From Firmicutes bacterium UBA3906 (GTDB lineage: Bacteria > Bacillota > Clostridia > Caldicoprobacterales > DTU083), in contig DGFG01000075.1 in assembly GCA_002391555.1 (NCBI GenBank), forward strand, positions 7,748-15,590: DNA of 7,843 nucleotides, read 5' to 3'. The notes under the pieces are model-generated. The model was not told the DNA's origin, searched no databases, and saw nothing but the letters and a program-made list of their open reading frames with translations. How positions within the stretch are numbered: position 1 is the stretch's first letter; each line of letters begins with the position of its first letter. This document shows positions 1-6,584 of the stretch, one piece after another. The position numbers were made by a program, and so were the translations under genes.

Positions 1-15
1 TTTTCTTATATCCAT
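1..15 (-). CDS. start of an unidentified gene leaving the window on the left (partial)
   Basis: Only the first five codons are inside the window (M-D-I-R-K), so the product cannot be named. The start is supported by context: a sigma-A-type promoter at 46-74, a GAGGAGG ribosome binding site at 28-34, and an ATG at 13-15, with 12 nt between the site and the ATG, which is a little long. The same stretch is also open in another frame, which reads E-E-V-T-V-P-D-G-Y-K-K, but that frame has no usable start after its upstream TAA, so the ATG frame is preferred. A strong terminator at 77-112 separates this gene from the bofC-like gene, so it is probably its own transcription unit. Confidence 0.4.
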
Positions 16-45
16 CAGGTACAGTTACCTCCTCTTGTTTTCTAT

Positions 46-74
46 ATTTTACACTTACTTAGAAGTATTTTCAA
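46..74 (-). promoter_or_regulatory. sigma-A-type promoter for the gene at the left edge
   Basis: Read on the minus strand, TTGAAA (69-74) and TAAAAT (46-51) are separated by exactly 17 nt. Each hexamer differs from the consensus at one position. Transcription should start near 39, giving a short leader that contains the GAGGAGG site at 28-34. The promoter begins 3 nt beyond the T-tract of the preceding terminator, a compact end-to-start junction. Confidence 0.6.
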
Positions 75-76
75 AC

Positions 77-112
77 AAAAAAAAGGAAGCCTCATACTGC
101 AGCAGTGGCTCC
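77..112 (-). terminator. Rho-independent terminator after the bofC-like gene
   Basis: On the minus strand GGAGCC (107-112) pairs with GGCTTCC (85-91) through one bulged T. A smaller inner helix, ACTG with CAGT, lies inside the loop. Eight uninterrupted T residues follow (77-84). On the plus strand the same hairpin is followed after four bases by six T residues (117-122), so it may end transcription in both directions. Confidence 0.8.
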
Positions 113-153
113 TGACTTTTTTATCCTTAAATCTATATGGACTGTTTCCTGCT

Positions 154-747
154 TTAACTGCTTATATCTTCGATAAATAGCTCAACTCCCTCAAGATTGT
201 CAATTACTATACCATCTTTTAGCTTGTCCTTTACTTGCCCATCAAGACTATCGGCCCTGATGTTTGTTTCTTCTAGAGGGTATAATTTACCACTAGCTGA
301 ATTAGCCTTATATATAGCTAGATAGCCATCCTTGTCTTTTACAATATAGTGCTTTGGGCAGTATGAATCTATTGTTTTCTTAAAGACTAGCCTACCTGGC
401 GAAAGCTCATCTAAGACCCAGTCCTTTTGATCAAGCTCATATTGAAGGGCCCCTAAAGCATTTGCCCTCTTATTTTGGTCTAGCTCTTCTATTACTGTAT
501 GCCCACATTTTTCATAATGTATCTTAAAGGCTATGGTGCTCTTGCTCTTTTGTGGATTTGAACCTGTATTTATCCCATCCCTGCTTAAGATAGGCTTTAT
601 ATTTGGCTCAGTGTAGCCAGTTAGCTCTTTAGGATCCTTACTATCTGACCTGCCATTTATGTCGGCCAGGCTAAGCCCCACTAAAATTAGTAACAAGAGG
701 CTAGCTACTAGGATATAAAGGTAGTAGCCCTTTATCTTGGTAAACAC
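154..747 (-). CDS. bofC: BofC-like protein (bypass-of-forespore C, C-terminal domain)
   Basis: This is a 197-residue protein with one N-terminal membrane or signal-anchor segment (about residues 8-29), a polar linker to about residue 68, and a mixed alpha/beta region at the C-terminus. The end resembles the BofC C-terminal domain: a strand with Y-I-V-K-D-K-D-G-Y-L-A-I-Y near residues 134-146, then L-Y-P-L-E-E-T-N-I and a final helix with L-K-D-G-I and an acidic end. In Bacillus subtilis BofC is a forespore protein that restrains the SpoIVB protease, which signals sigma-K activation in the mother cell; that role is inferred here from family likeness only. The start is GTG at 745-747, 7 nt from a GGAGGG site (755-760). 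It is last in the yebC-amidase-bofC series, 66 nt after the amidase gene, and ends before a strong terminator. In B. subtilis the yebC homologue and bofC also lie near each other, which supports the call. Confidence 0.75.
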   Translation of the reverse strand: MFTKIKGYYLYILVASLLLLILVGLSLADINGRSDSKDPKELTGYTEPNIKPILSRDGINTGSNPQKSKSTIAFKIHYEKCGHTVIEELDQNKRANALGALQYELDQKDWVLDELSPGRLVFKKTIDSYCPKHYIVKDKDGYLAIYKANSASGKLYPLEETNIRADSLDGQVKDKLKDGIVIDNLEGVELFIEDISS

Positions 748-758
748 CTGCTATCCCT

Positions 759-775
759 CCAAAGTATAACTTTGG
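759..775 (-). other. small hairpin touching the bofC ribosome binding site
   Basis: On the minus strand CCAAAG (770-775) and CTTTGG (759-764) can form a 6-bp stem with a 5-nt loop. The last two bases of the stem are the first two G residues of the GGAGGG ribosome binding site of the bofC-like gene. There is no T-tract, so it is not a terminator. It could reduce translation slightly, but a stem this short may be chance. Confidence 0.3.
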
Positions 776-813
776 GAATAGTTTTGCCAATATGCACAAA
801 TATATACAAGGAC

Positions 814-1311
814 CTATAGGACTACCCCAATTATTTTTATAAACCGTATCCTAGAGAAAAAATAAGCAGACAGGGGATAGGCCTTTCTGTCATAGCTATG
901 GGTATTTATTAGTATATTATCAAGGCTTGGTATTTCTCCTGTTTCAACAACAAATAATGAGTGGGTAAAGTAGCCTGAATCTTGAAATGCTAGCTGGATT
1001 ATATCACCAGGCTCCATGCTTGACACATCAAGCTCTTGGCCTACTGGTCCTTGGTCAAGACTCTTTCTAGTTAGAAAGTTATAAAGATACCTAGTAGCCG
1101 TCCAGGCAGGCGCCTTGTCATTTGCATTTATATAATACCAGCCATAATCCCTTGTATAGTTCATGACCCCTGAGCCGGCATATATGCACTGGGAAATAAA
1201 ATTTGTACAGTCACCGCCTAGGTTGGAATAGTCATAAAAGGCTGGATTTCTTGCTAGGGCCCAGGTATTTGCATAATCAATAGCCAGCTGCCTGTCATAG
1301 CTTTTAAGCAT
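814..1311 (-). CDS. Amidase_6-type putative amidase domain protein
   Basis: A 165-residue protein made almost entirely of the Amidase_6 domain, a papain-like (NlpC/P60-related) fold. Recognisable parts are Y-D-R-x-x-A-I-D-Y-A-N-T-W-A near residues 5-18, the nucleophile motif G-G-D-C-T-N-F-I-S-Q-C with Cys35, the P-G-D-I-I-Q motif at 101-106, the histidine motif T-H-S-L-F-V-V with His117, and N-T-H-S near 136-139. A Cys-His-Asn/His active site is therefore intact. There is no signal peptide, so the protein is predicted cytoplasmic or released by another route. The substrate is unknown; the family is often assumed to act on peptidoglycan peptides. The ATG at 1309-1311 is 7 nt from GGAGG (1319-1323), which is itself the 3' arm of a hairpin. 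It lies between yebC and the bofC-like gene on the same strand. Confidence 0.8.
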   Translation of the reverse strand: MLKSYDRQLAIDYANTWALARNPAFYDYSNLGGDCTNFISQCIYAGSGVMNYTRDYGWYYINANDKAPAWTATRYLYNFLTRKSLDQGPVGQELDVSSMEPGDIIQLAFQDSGYFTHSLFVVETGEIPSLDNILINTHSYDRKAYPLSAYFFSRIRFIKIIGVVL

Positions 1312-1318
1312 AATAAAA

Positions 1319-1353
1319 CCTCCACACTCATGTTAATACAATGTATGTGGAGG
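1319..1353 (-). terminator. hairpin terminator after yebC whose 3' arm is the amidase gene's ribosome binding site
   Basis: On the minus strand CCTCCACA (1346-1353) pairs perfectly with TGTGGAGG (1319-1326). A G-U pair, one mismatch and three further pairs extend it inwards to a 9-nt loop. The stem begins 18 nt after the yebC stop and is followed at once by TTTTATTAT, so it has the shape of an intrinsic terminator. The GGAGG in its 3' arm is the only ribosome binding site for the amidase ATG 7 nt away. Folding would both end most yebC transcripts and hide that site. Confidence 0.65.
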
Positions 1354-1371
1354 ATTGCTTAGCCGATACTA

Positions 1372-2097
1372 TTAAACTATTTCAAGGTTATGAAAGACGT
1401 TTTGGGCATCGTCATTGTCTTCGAGTTTTTCAATCATTGCTTCGACGGAGGCTGCCTCTTCTTGACTAAGCTTGACTGTATTTTGAGCTACCATTTCAAC
1501 CCCTGCTGATAGGAACTTGTAGCCCCCCTCTTCTAAGGCATCTCTGACTGATGAAAAGCTCGATGGATCTGTAAAGATTTCTATTATCTCATCCGAATCC
1601 TCTACATCCTCAGCACCTGCCTCTAAGGCATCCATTATAAGGGCTTCCTCGTCTAGGTCATCATTGTTTTCAACAATAATAACTCCCTTTCTATCAAACA
1701 TCCAAGCAACACAGCCTGTTGCTCCTAGACTTCCACCACTTCTATCGAAAATATGACGAATCTCACTTGCCGTCCTATTTCTATTGTCAGTAAGGGCTTC
1801 TACTATAACTGCTACTCCATTTGGCCCATAGCCTTCATAGATAACCTCATCATATGTTACAGAGCCAAGCTCACCTGATGCTCTTTTTATAGATCTTTGA
1901 ATATTGTCATTTGGCATATTTGCAGCTCTAGCTTTGGCTATTGCGTCCCTCAATCTAGAGTTGCTTTCAGGATCAGAACCGCCTTCTTTTACAGCAACTG
2001 CAATTTCCCTGCCAAGCTTGGTAAAAATCTTGCCCCTTTGTGCGTCAGTTTTTTCTTTTTTATGCTTTATATTAGACCACTTAGAATGACCCGCCAT
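1372..2097 (-). CDS. yebC: YebC/PmpR family protein (transcriptional regulator / translation factor)
   Basis: A full-length 241-residue YebC family protein with all the expected landmarks: the N-terminal [14 protein letters not shown], the [15 protein letters not shown] stretch at 59-73, Y-E-G-Y-G-P-N-G at 87-94, T-D-N-R-N-R-T at 103-109, and G-G-x-L-G-x-x-G-x-V near 121-130, followed by an acidic C-terminal domain. Members are described both as DNA-binding regulators (PmpR type) and, in recent work on some homologues, as factors that help ribosomes through proline-rich stretches. Which role applies cannot be told from the sequence. The ATG is preceded by AGGAGG (2105-2110) with 7 nt spacing, and a sigma-A promoter lies just upstream. 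It is the first gene of the leftward series, with a hairpin terminator 18 nt past its stop. Confidence 0.96.
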   Translation of the reverse strand: MAGHSKWSNIKHKKEKTDAQRGKIFTKLGREIAVAVKEGGSDPESNSRLRDAIAKARAANMPNDNIQRSIKRASGELGSVTYDEVIYEGYGPNGVAVIVEALTDNRNRTASEIRHIFDRSGGSLGATGCVAWMFDRKGVIIVENNDDLDEEALIMDALEAGAEDVEDSDEIIEIFTDPSSFSSVRDALEEGGYKFLSAGVEMVAQNTVKLSQEEAASVEAMIEKLEDNDDAQNVFHNLEIV

Positions 2098-2128
2098 ATG
2101 TATTCCTCCTAAAGTATACTACCGTTTT

Positions 2129-2157
2129 ATCTTAGCATATCTAGACCTAGCTGTAAA
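2129..2157 (-). promoter_or_regulatory. sigma-A-type promoter for yebC (extended -10)
   Basis: On the minus strand TTTACA (2152-2157) and TAAGAT (2129-2134) are 17 nt apart, with TGC directly before the -10 box (extended -10). Transcription would begin near 2122 and leave a leader of about 25 nt with the AGGAGG site. I see nothing convincing in the rest of the gap up to 2348: no clear terminator for yunB and no gene. Confidence 0.6.
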
Positions 2158-2348
2158 GATTGGCCCTTGGTCTCTAAACAATAGACTTTCTAGCGCCTAT
2201 ATTATTATGCCTTTCCCCCAAAATATACTAAAATCTAAAGTTGTATATCAGCTGTTTATCAAATAACCGTAGCTTAATATTGGCATATACCTTGTTGACA
2301 TTCTACTAATATTTATAGTTTGAAATTGGCTAGTATCTTGTAGACCCT

Positions 2349-3008
2349 TTACTCAATAGGCACTAAGTTTAGCATCTGGTCTTCATCTGCAACATTTACA
2401 TAGGTCTGGGGTACATCTCCTACAATTATAGATTCACTAATGGGCACCCTTGTCGATACATTTATGACCTCACTACCTAGAGGTACTACAATTTTTACCT
2501 GGGTCTTTAAAAGCAGGTATATCTTATGTCTAGTCTGGTTAATACCAGCTGCATGGAACTCGTCAGTAAAATCTACAGAAACAGACCCTACAGGGGTCAT
2601 CCTTACCCTTATGTCTGGCCCCATACCAGATAGGATTTTGCTCCTGGTTACAGAACCTAGTGGGACAGTAATTCCCTCCTCCCCTAGGCTCCTTATTTCA
2701 TCCTGTGCCAGGGTAGAGGTTTCTCTGGCCAGCTTGTTTATTATGATTGTATCGTATTGGATCAGGGATATTTTCCCGTTCTTATCTAGTATTACATTGG
2801 ATAGCTGGGTGTAATTAATGTCAGAGTCTAAAACCTTGGAAACAGAATTGTTCATGGCAAGTATTGCTATATACTCAACCTTGGCTTCAGACATAGCAAT
2901 AATAGTAGGCTTTATTGCTCTATCAACGAGTATAAACAATAAACTTATAACCATGACAATTATACCAATTACTATTAGGAATTTTTGCCCCCGATTTCTC
3001 TGCTTCAT
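2349..3008 (-). CDS. yunB: sporulation protein YunB
   Basis: A 219-residue protein with a basic N-terminus, one membrane segment (about residues 10-28) and a long soluble region outside the membrane. It matches YunB in order of motifs: A-x-x-x-I-N-N/N-S-V-type helix after the anchor, Y-x-x-L-x-x-V-x-x-D-x-x-G-K-I near 66-80, V-P-L-G-S-V-T-R-S-K-I-L-S-G-M-G-P near 115-130, D-E-F-H-A-A-G-I-N-Q-T-R-H-K-I-Y near 149-164, and V-P-L-G-S-E-V-I-N-V-S-T-R-V-P-I-S-E near 176-193. YunB is made in the mother cell under sigma-E in B. subtilis and is needed for full spore formation; its molecular activity is not established. The ATG follows a GGGGAGG site. A sigma-E-like promoter lies just upstream, consistent with that timing. 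It diverges from the PBP gene. Confidence 0.9.
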   Translation of the reverse strand: MKQRNRGQKFLIVIGIIVMVISLLFILVDRAIKPTIIAMSEAKVEYIAILAMNNSVSKVLDSDINYTQLSNVILDKNGKISLIQYDTIIINKLARETSTLAQDEIRSLGEEGITVPLGSVTRSKILSGMGPDIRVRMTPVGSVSVDFTDEFHAAGINQTRHKIYLLLKTQVKIVVPLGSEVINVSTRVPISESIIVGDVPQTYVNVADEDQMLNLVPIE

Positions 3009-3026
3009 AATATAAACCTCCCCTAC

Positions 3027-3055
3027 AGTTTATGCAAAGGCAAATGTTAATGTTA
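3027..3055 (-). promoter_or_regulatory. candidate sigma-E promoter for yunB
   Basis: On the minus strand TAACATT (3049-3055) matches the sigma-E -35 consensus KMATATT at six of seven positions, and CATAAACT (3027-3034) matches the -10 consensus CATACAMT at seven of eight, with a 14-nt spacer. The known sigma-E control of yunB in B. subtilis supports this. A caution: the expected start point is near 3020, inside the ribosome binding site (3017-3021), so the leader would be only about 12 nt. A weaker alternative further up, TAATATA then CATTAACA 13 nt later, would give a longer leader. Confidence 0.5.
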
Positions 3056-3137
3056 CTGTAGAAGATATATTAGGCATGGCTTTTTTACTTTCTTTACAAT
3101 ATCTCAACAACGTAATACAATTGTCATGATATATTAA

Positions 3138-3166
3138 TTCACCAATTAATTCATATGTGTTATAAT
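3138..3166 (+). promoter_or_regulatory. sigma-A promoter for the PBP gene (perfect, extended -10)
   Basis: TATAAT (3161-3166) is a perfect -10 box preceded by TGT (extended -10). A weaker -35, TTCACC (3138-3143), lies 17 nt upstream. The start point should be near 3173, leaving about 30 nt to the ATG with GGAGG at 3190-3194. This suggests vegetative expression of the PBP. Confidence 0.7.
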
Positions 3167-3203
3167 ATAAAAAATGTTTGTCTATTAACGGAGGTTTCTA
3201 TAT

Positions 3204-6020
3204 ATGAGTAATATAGTTAGAAGGGAAAAGGCTAAAAAGCAAGCTAATAAGACAAGCCTTTTGAGCAGACTTAACAAGCATTTTACCAAAAGAAAAAAAG
3301 ATCCTAACTTTATTCTTTCAGTAATTGTTACAACAGTTAGAATGTTTATAATCTTTTTCATCATCCTAGGTTTTGCTGGTTTTGGTGCTGTGCTCGGTGT
3401 AGCTAAGGCCTTTGTGGACGGTACACCTACCCTTGATGTAAGGCGAATTGAAACTCAAAATCTCACATCATTTATATATGATATGAATGGGGATTTGATT
3501 ACAGAATACAAGGGATTAGAGCACCGTGTTTGGGCAAGTATAGATGAAATACCAAAGCAGCTCCAGGATGCTTTTATAGCAACTGAGGATATTCGCTTTG
3601 AAGCCCATAACGGCCTTGATTATAAGAGGCTAGCAGGTGCCTTTATTAATAACCTAATGAGCGAGAGTGTTCAAGGCGGTAGTACCATCACTCAGCAACT
3701 GATAAAAAACACCCTCTTGAGTCCTGAGCAAACCTACAAAAGAAAGCTTCAGGAAGCCTATCTAGCTATACAGCTAGAAAATGAATATAGCAAGGATGAA
3801 ATATTAGAGGCCTACCTAAATACGATTTACTTAGGTAGTGGTAACTATGGCGTAAAAACTGCAGCTATGAATTACTTTGGCAAAGAGTTAAAAGACCTAA
3901 ACCTTAGGGAGTGTGCAATCCTAGCTGGTATCACCAAGAACCCCTATCAATATGATCCAAGATTAAATATATATAGTAGGGATAGGGCTGATGTTACATA
4001 TAGGAGGGGTAACCTGGTATTGAGGCTAATGTACGAAAATAGCCTAATATCCAGAATGGAATATGAAGCAGCCCTATTTGATGTAGAGGGCGGCCCCAAA
4101 AACGAAGGTTTTGTAGTAATTGAAGAATCAAGTCACCAAAAGCTTTATGACATGCCCTACTTTATTGAGTATGTAGTAGGAGATGTAATAGAAGCCCTCA
4201 TGAAGCAAAACAATTGGCAGGGTGACGAAGGTCGAAGAAGGGCTAATGACCTGATTCAAAATGGTGGCCTACATATTTACACTACTGTAGATCCTAAGAT
4301 ACAAGAAATACTAGAAGAATCCATATATAATTGGAAGAGCTACCCTGAAACAAGATATAATAAGGATAAGTATAGTAAAGAAGTTGTTGGAAATAGAATC
4401 GTAGAAGTAGAACAGCCCCAGGCTGCAGCAGTTGTTCTTGATCACCATACAGGTGAGCTCAGGGCCCTAGTTGGGGGCAGAACCGAGCCAACTGCTAGAT
4501 TTCTCTTAAATAGGGTCAATAGATCCTTCCCTGTAGGATCAGCAATAAAACCTATAAGTGTTTATGCGCCCTTTATCGAGGCTGGTTACCCTAATGGTAT
4601 CATAATCGAGGATATCCCTGCCCCAATTAAGGGTTGGGATGATGGTGAAGGTGGTAAGGGTCATCCAAAGAACTATACTGCCGGTAGGTTTTACGGCCCA
4701 GTTCCCTTCCGCCAGGCTGTGGTATCATCATACAATGTTTCCTCAGCCAGGACACTACTTGAGCGAGTAGGACCTGAATACTCTATGAACAAGCTAAGGG
4801 AACTGGGAATCACAGAGAAAAGGTATGTGGAGACGCCACTACCATCTAACTTAAGTTTGGGTGGCGACCCCATGAATATGATAGAAACTGCTGGTGCCTT
4901 TGGAACTTTAGCCAACAAGGGAGAATACCGCCAGCCCATATCCTTTACCAAGGTACTTGATAAGGATGGCAATGTGATTCTTTCTAATGATAATCAGCGT
5001 AAACTAACAGTCTTTAAGGAAAGTACTGCCTTTATTATAACTGATATACTACAAGAGGTTGTCTCAACAAGTGCAGGTACAGGCCGTAGAGCTGCCTTCC
5101 CTAATATGCATATTGCCGGCAAGACCGGTACTAATGACAGCGAAAGAGGAGTCTTTTTCGCAGGCTATACCCCTTATTATACAGCCGTTTTGGGGATAGC
5201 CCATGATAAGCAAAATATACCACTAGCATCTAACTCTACTGGAGGCAGGTCTGCTGCACCTCTATGGAAGGACTTTATGGAGAAGATCCACAAAGACCTA
5301 CCAGACAAGCCCTTTTTCGAGAGTGTTCCAAGTAATGTTAAAAAGGTTGAGGTATGCGCATTATCAGGCAAGCTGCCAAATGAGAGGTGTGCTAGCACAA
5401 TAAGCGAGTATTTCCCAGAGAGTGCTATACCTACACAAGAGTGCGATATGCATACAGAGCTAGCGATTTGTAAGTATTCTGGCAAGCTACCATCTCCCTA
5501 CTGTCCTGACCATGCTCTTTTAAAAAGGTCAGTAGCTATAATACCAGAAGGGTCTCCCTATGAGCTATTAACAGATAAGGAACTAGCTAGCCTCTACAAT
5601 AATAATCTTTTAAAAGGTGCAATTCGCTCAACTAGAGGGTCTGAAGATCCAGACACTGACCAAAATGATTTAGAGGAGCCAGCCCATAATGCAGATATAT
5701 GCCACCTACACAATGAAGAGTGGTATCTATCACAAGGGGAAAGAAGCCAGCTTAAGAACCAGGCGGATAATCTTATAAACCAAATAAGCTATAACATGGA
5801 GCTACACAGAAATAGGTTAACTGATGCTGATAGGTCAAGACTAAATGCAGCCATAGATCAGCTTAGGAATGTAACTAAAGACAATGAGATTCAGCCTCCA
5901 GGAGAAGGCGAGCCTTATCTTGACAAGCTCCCACCCTTTGACCCCAACAAAATTAGGCAAGCAATGCAAAACCTTAGAGATGTATACGATACAGTACTAG
6001 ACAATATAAATTCTAACTAA
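3204..6020 (+). CDS. class A penicillin-binding protein, PBP1A family (glycosyltransferase plus transpeptidase)
   Basis: A bifunctional peptidoglycan synthase of 938 residues that polymerises lipid II and cross-links the stem peptides outside the membrane. A basic cytoplasmic tail (about 1-40) is followed by one membrane anchor (about 42-70). The GT51 domain (about 90-260) has A-T-E-D-I-R-F with the catalytic Glu128, the G-G-S-T-I-T-Q-Q motif from residue 158, R-K-L-Q-E and E-A-Y-L-N-x-I-Y-L-G. The transpeptidase domain (about 385-690) carries S-A-I-K (nucleophile Ser446, Lys449), S-Y-N (Ser509-Asn511) and K-T-G-T (640-643), so both activities look intact. Beyond it is a long tail with six cysteines (718, 729, 747, 756, 767, 833), two copies of an S-G-K-L-P unit and a helical, polar end. 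It is like ponA/mrcA products, but which paralogue it is cannot be decided. ATG at 3204 has GGAGG with 9 nt spacing. It diverges from yunB and ends at its own terminator. Confidence 0.96.
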   Translation: MSNIVRREKAKKQANKTSLLSRLNKHFTKRKKDPNFILSVIVTTVRMFIIFFIILGFAGFGAVLGVAKAFVDGTPTLDVRRIETQNLTSFIYDMNGDLITEYKGLEHRVWASIDEIPKQLQDAFIATEDIRFEAHNGLDYKRLAGAFINNLMSESVQGGSTITQQLIKNTLLSPEQTYKRKLQEAYLAIQLENEYSKDEILEAYLNTIYLGSGNYGVKTAAMNYFGKELKDLNLRECAILAGITKNPYQYDPRLNIYSRDRADVTYRRGNLVLRLMYENSLISRMEYEAALFDVEGGPKNEGFVVIEESSHQKLYDMPYFIEYVVGDVIEALMKQNNWQGDEGRRRANDLIQNGGLHIYTTVDPKIQEILEESIYNWKSYPETRYNKDKYSKEVVGNRIVEVEQPQAAAVVLDHHTGELRALVGGRTEPTARFLLNRVNRSFPVGSAIKPISVYAPFIEAGYPNGIIIEDIPAPIKGWDDGEGGKGHPKNYTAGRFYGPVPFRQAVVSSYNVSSARTLLERVGPEYSMNKLRELGITEKRYVETPLPSNLSLGGDPMNMIETAGAFGTLANKGEYRQPISFTKVLDKDGNVILSNDNQRKLTVFKESTAFIITDILQEVVSTSAGTGRRAAFPNMHIAGKTGTNDSERGVFFAGYTPYYTAVLGIAHDKQNIPLASNSTGGRSAAPLWKDFMEKIHKDLPDKPFFESVPSNVKKVEVCALSGKLPNERCASTISEYFPESAIPTQECDMHTELAICKYSGKLPSPYCPDHALLKRSVAIIPEGSPYELLTDKELASLYNNNLLKGAIRSTRGSEDPDTDQNDLEEPAHNADICHLHNEEWYLSQGERSQLKNQADNLINQISYNMELHRNRLTDADRSRLNAAIDQLRNVTKDNEIQPPGEGEPYLDKLPPFDPNKIRQAMQNLRDVYDTVLDNINSN

Positions 6021-6023
6021 AAT

Positions 6024-6056
6024 ACCCCCGAGTAACATAGCTTGCTCGGGGGTTTT
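6024..6056 (+). terminator. Rho-independent terminator of the PBP gene, probably bidirectional
   Basis: CCCCCGAG (6025-6032) pairs with CTCGGGGG (6045-6052), extended by an outer A-T pair and inner G-U and A-T pairs. It is followed by TTTTCCTTTTTATTTC. It begins 4 nt after the PBP stop codon. Read on the minus strand the same stem is followed by TATTTTAG, so it may also stop transcripts coming from the dodecin gene. Confidence 0.88.
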
Positions 6057-6083
6057 CCTTTTTATTTCTTATCCTCTAGCAAT

Positions 6084-6108
6084 AAAGCCGGCTTGGGCTT
6101 TTTTCTTT
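6084..6108 (+). terminator. second, weaker hairpin between the converging genes
   Basis: AAAGCC (6084-6089) can pair with GGCTTT (6096-6101) around a 6-nt loop, followed by TTTCTTT. It could be a backup terminator for the PBP gene. On the minus strand only a short ATT follows, so support as a dodecin terminator is poor; a competing stem, TGGGC with GCCCA, uses overlapping bases. Confidence 0.4.
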
Positions 6109-6118
6109 GCCCATACTA

Positions 6119-6328
6119 TTACTTTTTATCCTTGACCCTAAATGATACATGGACATTTGCCCTGTATTCGCTTATTTTCCCGTCTTCTACCTTGGCTGTA
6201 TTGCCAATGACCTCAACACCTACAATATTGTCAACGGTCTTTGATGCTTCTTCTATGCAGTTTTCAACTGCGTCCTGCCAGCTTAGGGTCGATGAGCCTA
6301 CTAGATCTAGTATTTTAAATACTGACAA
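6119..6328 (-). CDS. dodecin family protein
   Basis: A 69-residue protein, the normal dodecin length, with the family pattern I-L-D-L-V-G-S-S-x-x-S-W-x-D-A-V near residues 6-21, E-A-S-K-T-V-D-N-I at 27-35, A-K-V-E-D-G-K-I at 45-52 and a closing strand near 55-65. Dodecins form hollow 12-subunit spheres and many store or buffer flavins. The start is TTG at 6326-6328, chosen because AAGGAGGG (6335-6342) lies 6 nt upstream and no ATG fits. Compared with the Halobacterium protein, the flavin-stacking Trp36 is Gly37 here and Gln55 is Arg56, so classical flavin binding is doubtful. It lies downstream of spoVAB on the same strand with a gap of 198 nt, and converges on the PBP gene. A spore role is not implied by position alone. 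Confidence 0.88.
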   Translation of the reverse strand: MSVFKILDLVGSSTLSWQDAVENCIEEASKTVDNIVGVEVIGNTAKVEDGKISEYRANVHVSFRVKDKK

Positions 6329-6419
6329 TTCTATCCCTCCTTCTTATCCTCTTTTATTTTTGGCTAGCTTAGTCTTTATTAGCTAGTACATTTCTAAAAT
6401 TTAATCTTGTAACTAGATC

Positions 6420-6584
6420 TTATTTACCATAATATTTAAGAAGCAAATCTGCCATACTGATGACTCGTTTGCCACTGTCTAAAGCTTTAAAAGAACCACT
6501 ATTATAGCCTTTAGCCTCTATCCTCCTTAGAAAATTATAAAATACAGGCTTGAGCCTATTAGCTTGCCTAGGATAATAACCCAA
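6420..6584 (-). other. open frame of unknown status overlapping and following spoVAB
   Basis: A frame one base upstream of the spoVAB register stays open from 6620 down to a TAA at 6420-6422. The first standard start is TTG at 6582-6584 inside spoVAB, which would give 54 residues. The last 35 codons lie beyond the spoVAB stop and read as a plausible soluble peptide (R-I-E-A-K-G-Y-N-S-G-S-F-K-A-L then S-M-A-D-L-L-L-K-Y-Y-G-K). An AGGAGG at 6522-6527 directly abuts the spoVAB stop but is not followed at the right distance by ATG, GTG or TTG in this frame; only an ATA is close. It could be a small gene with a non-standard or lost start, a gene remnant, or chance. I recognise no family. Confidence 0.25.

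Noticed and set aside
1897..2112. Plus-strand open frames opposite the start of yebC
   Set aside because: They are the antisense shadow of a highly conserved gene, with no promoter or ribosome binding site and no family likeness.
2294..2330. A perfect TTGACA on the plus strand between yunB and yebC
   Set aside because: No acceptable -10 box lies 16-18 nt downstream and no plus-strand gene follows.
2440..3015. Plus-strand open frames opposite yunB
   Set aside because: Antisense of a recognised gene; composition follows the reversed codons and no start signals are seen.
4691..5485. Minus-strand open frames inside the PBP gene
   Set aside because: They lie opposite the conserved transpeptidase domain and have no ribosome binding sites.
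6042..6386. Plus-strand frame of about 114 codons opposite the dodecin gene
   Set aside because: It starts inside the PBP terminator and runs antisense to a recognised gene; the protein resembles nothing known.
6364..6386. Inverted repeat CTAGCT...AGCTAG upstream of the dodecin gene
   Set aside because: Only 6 bp, built from the CTAG tetramer that is common throughout the window, and no T-tract follows on either strand.
6501..6506. Perfect TATAAT on the minus strand after spoVAB as a dodecin promoter
   Set aside because: No -35 element at 16-18 nt, and the leader would be about 165 nt; it may be chance in AT-rich DNA.
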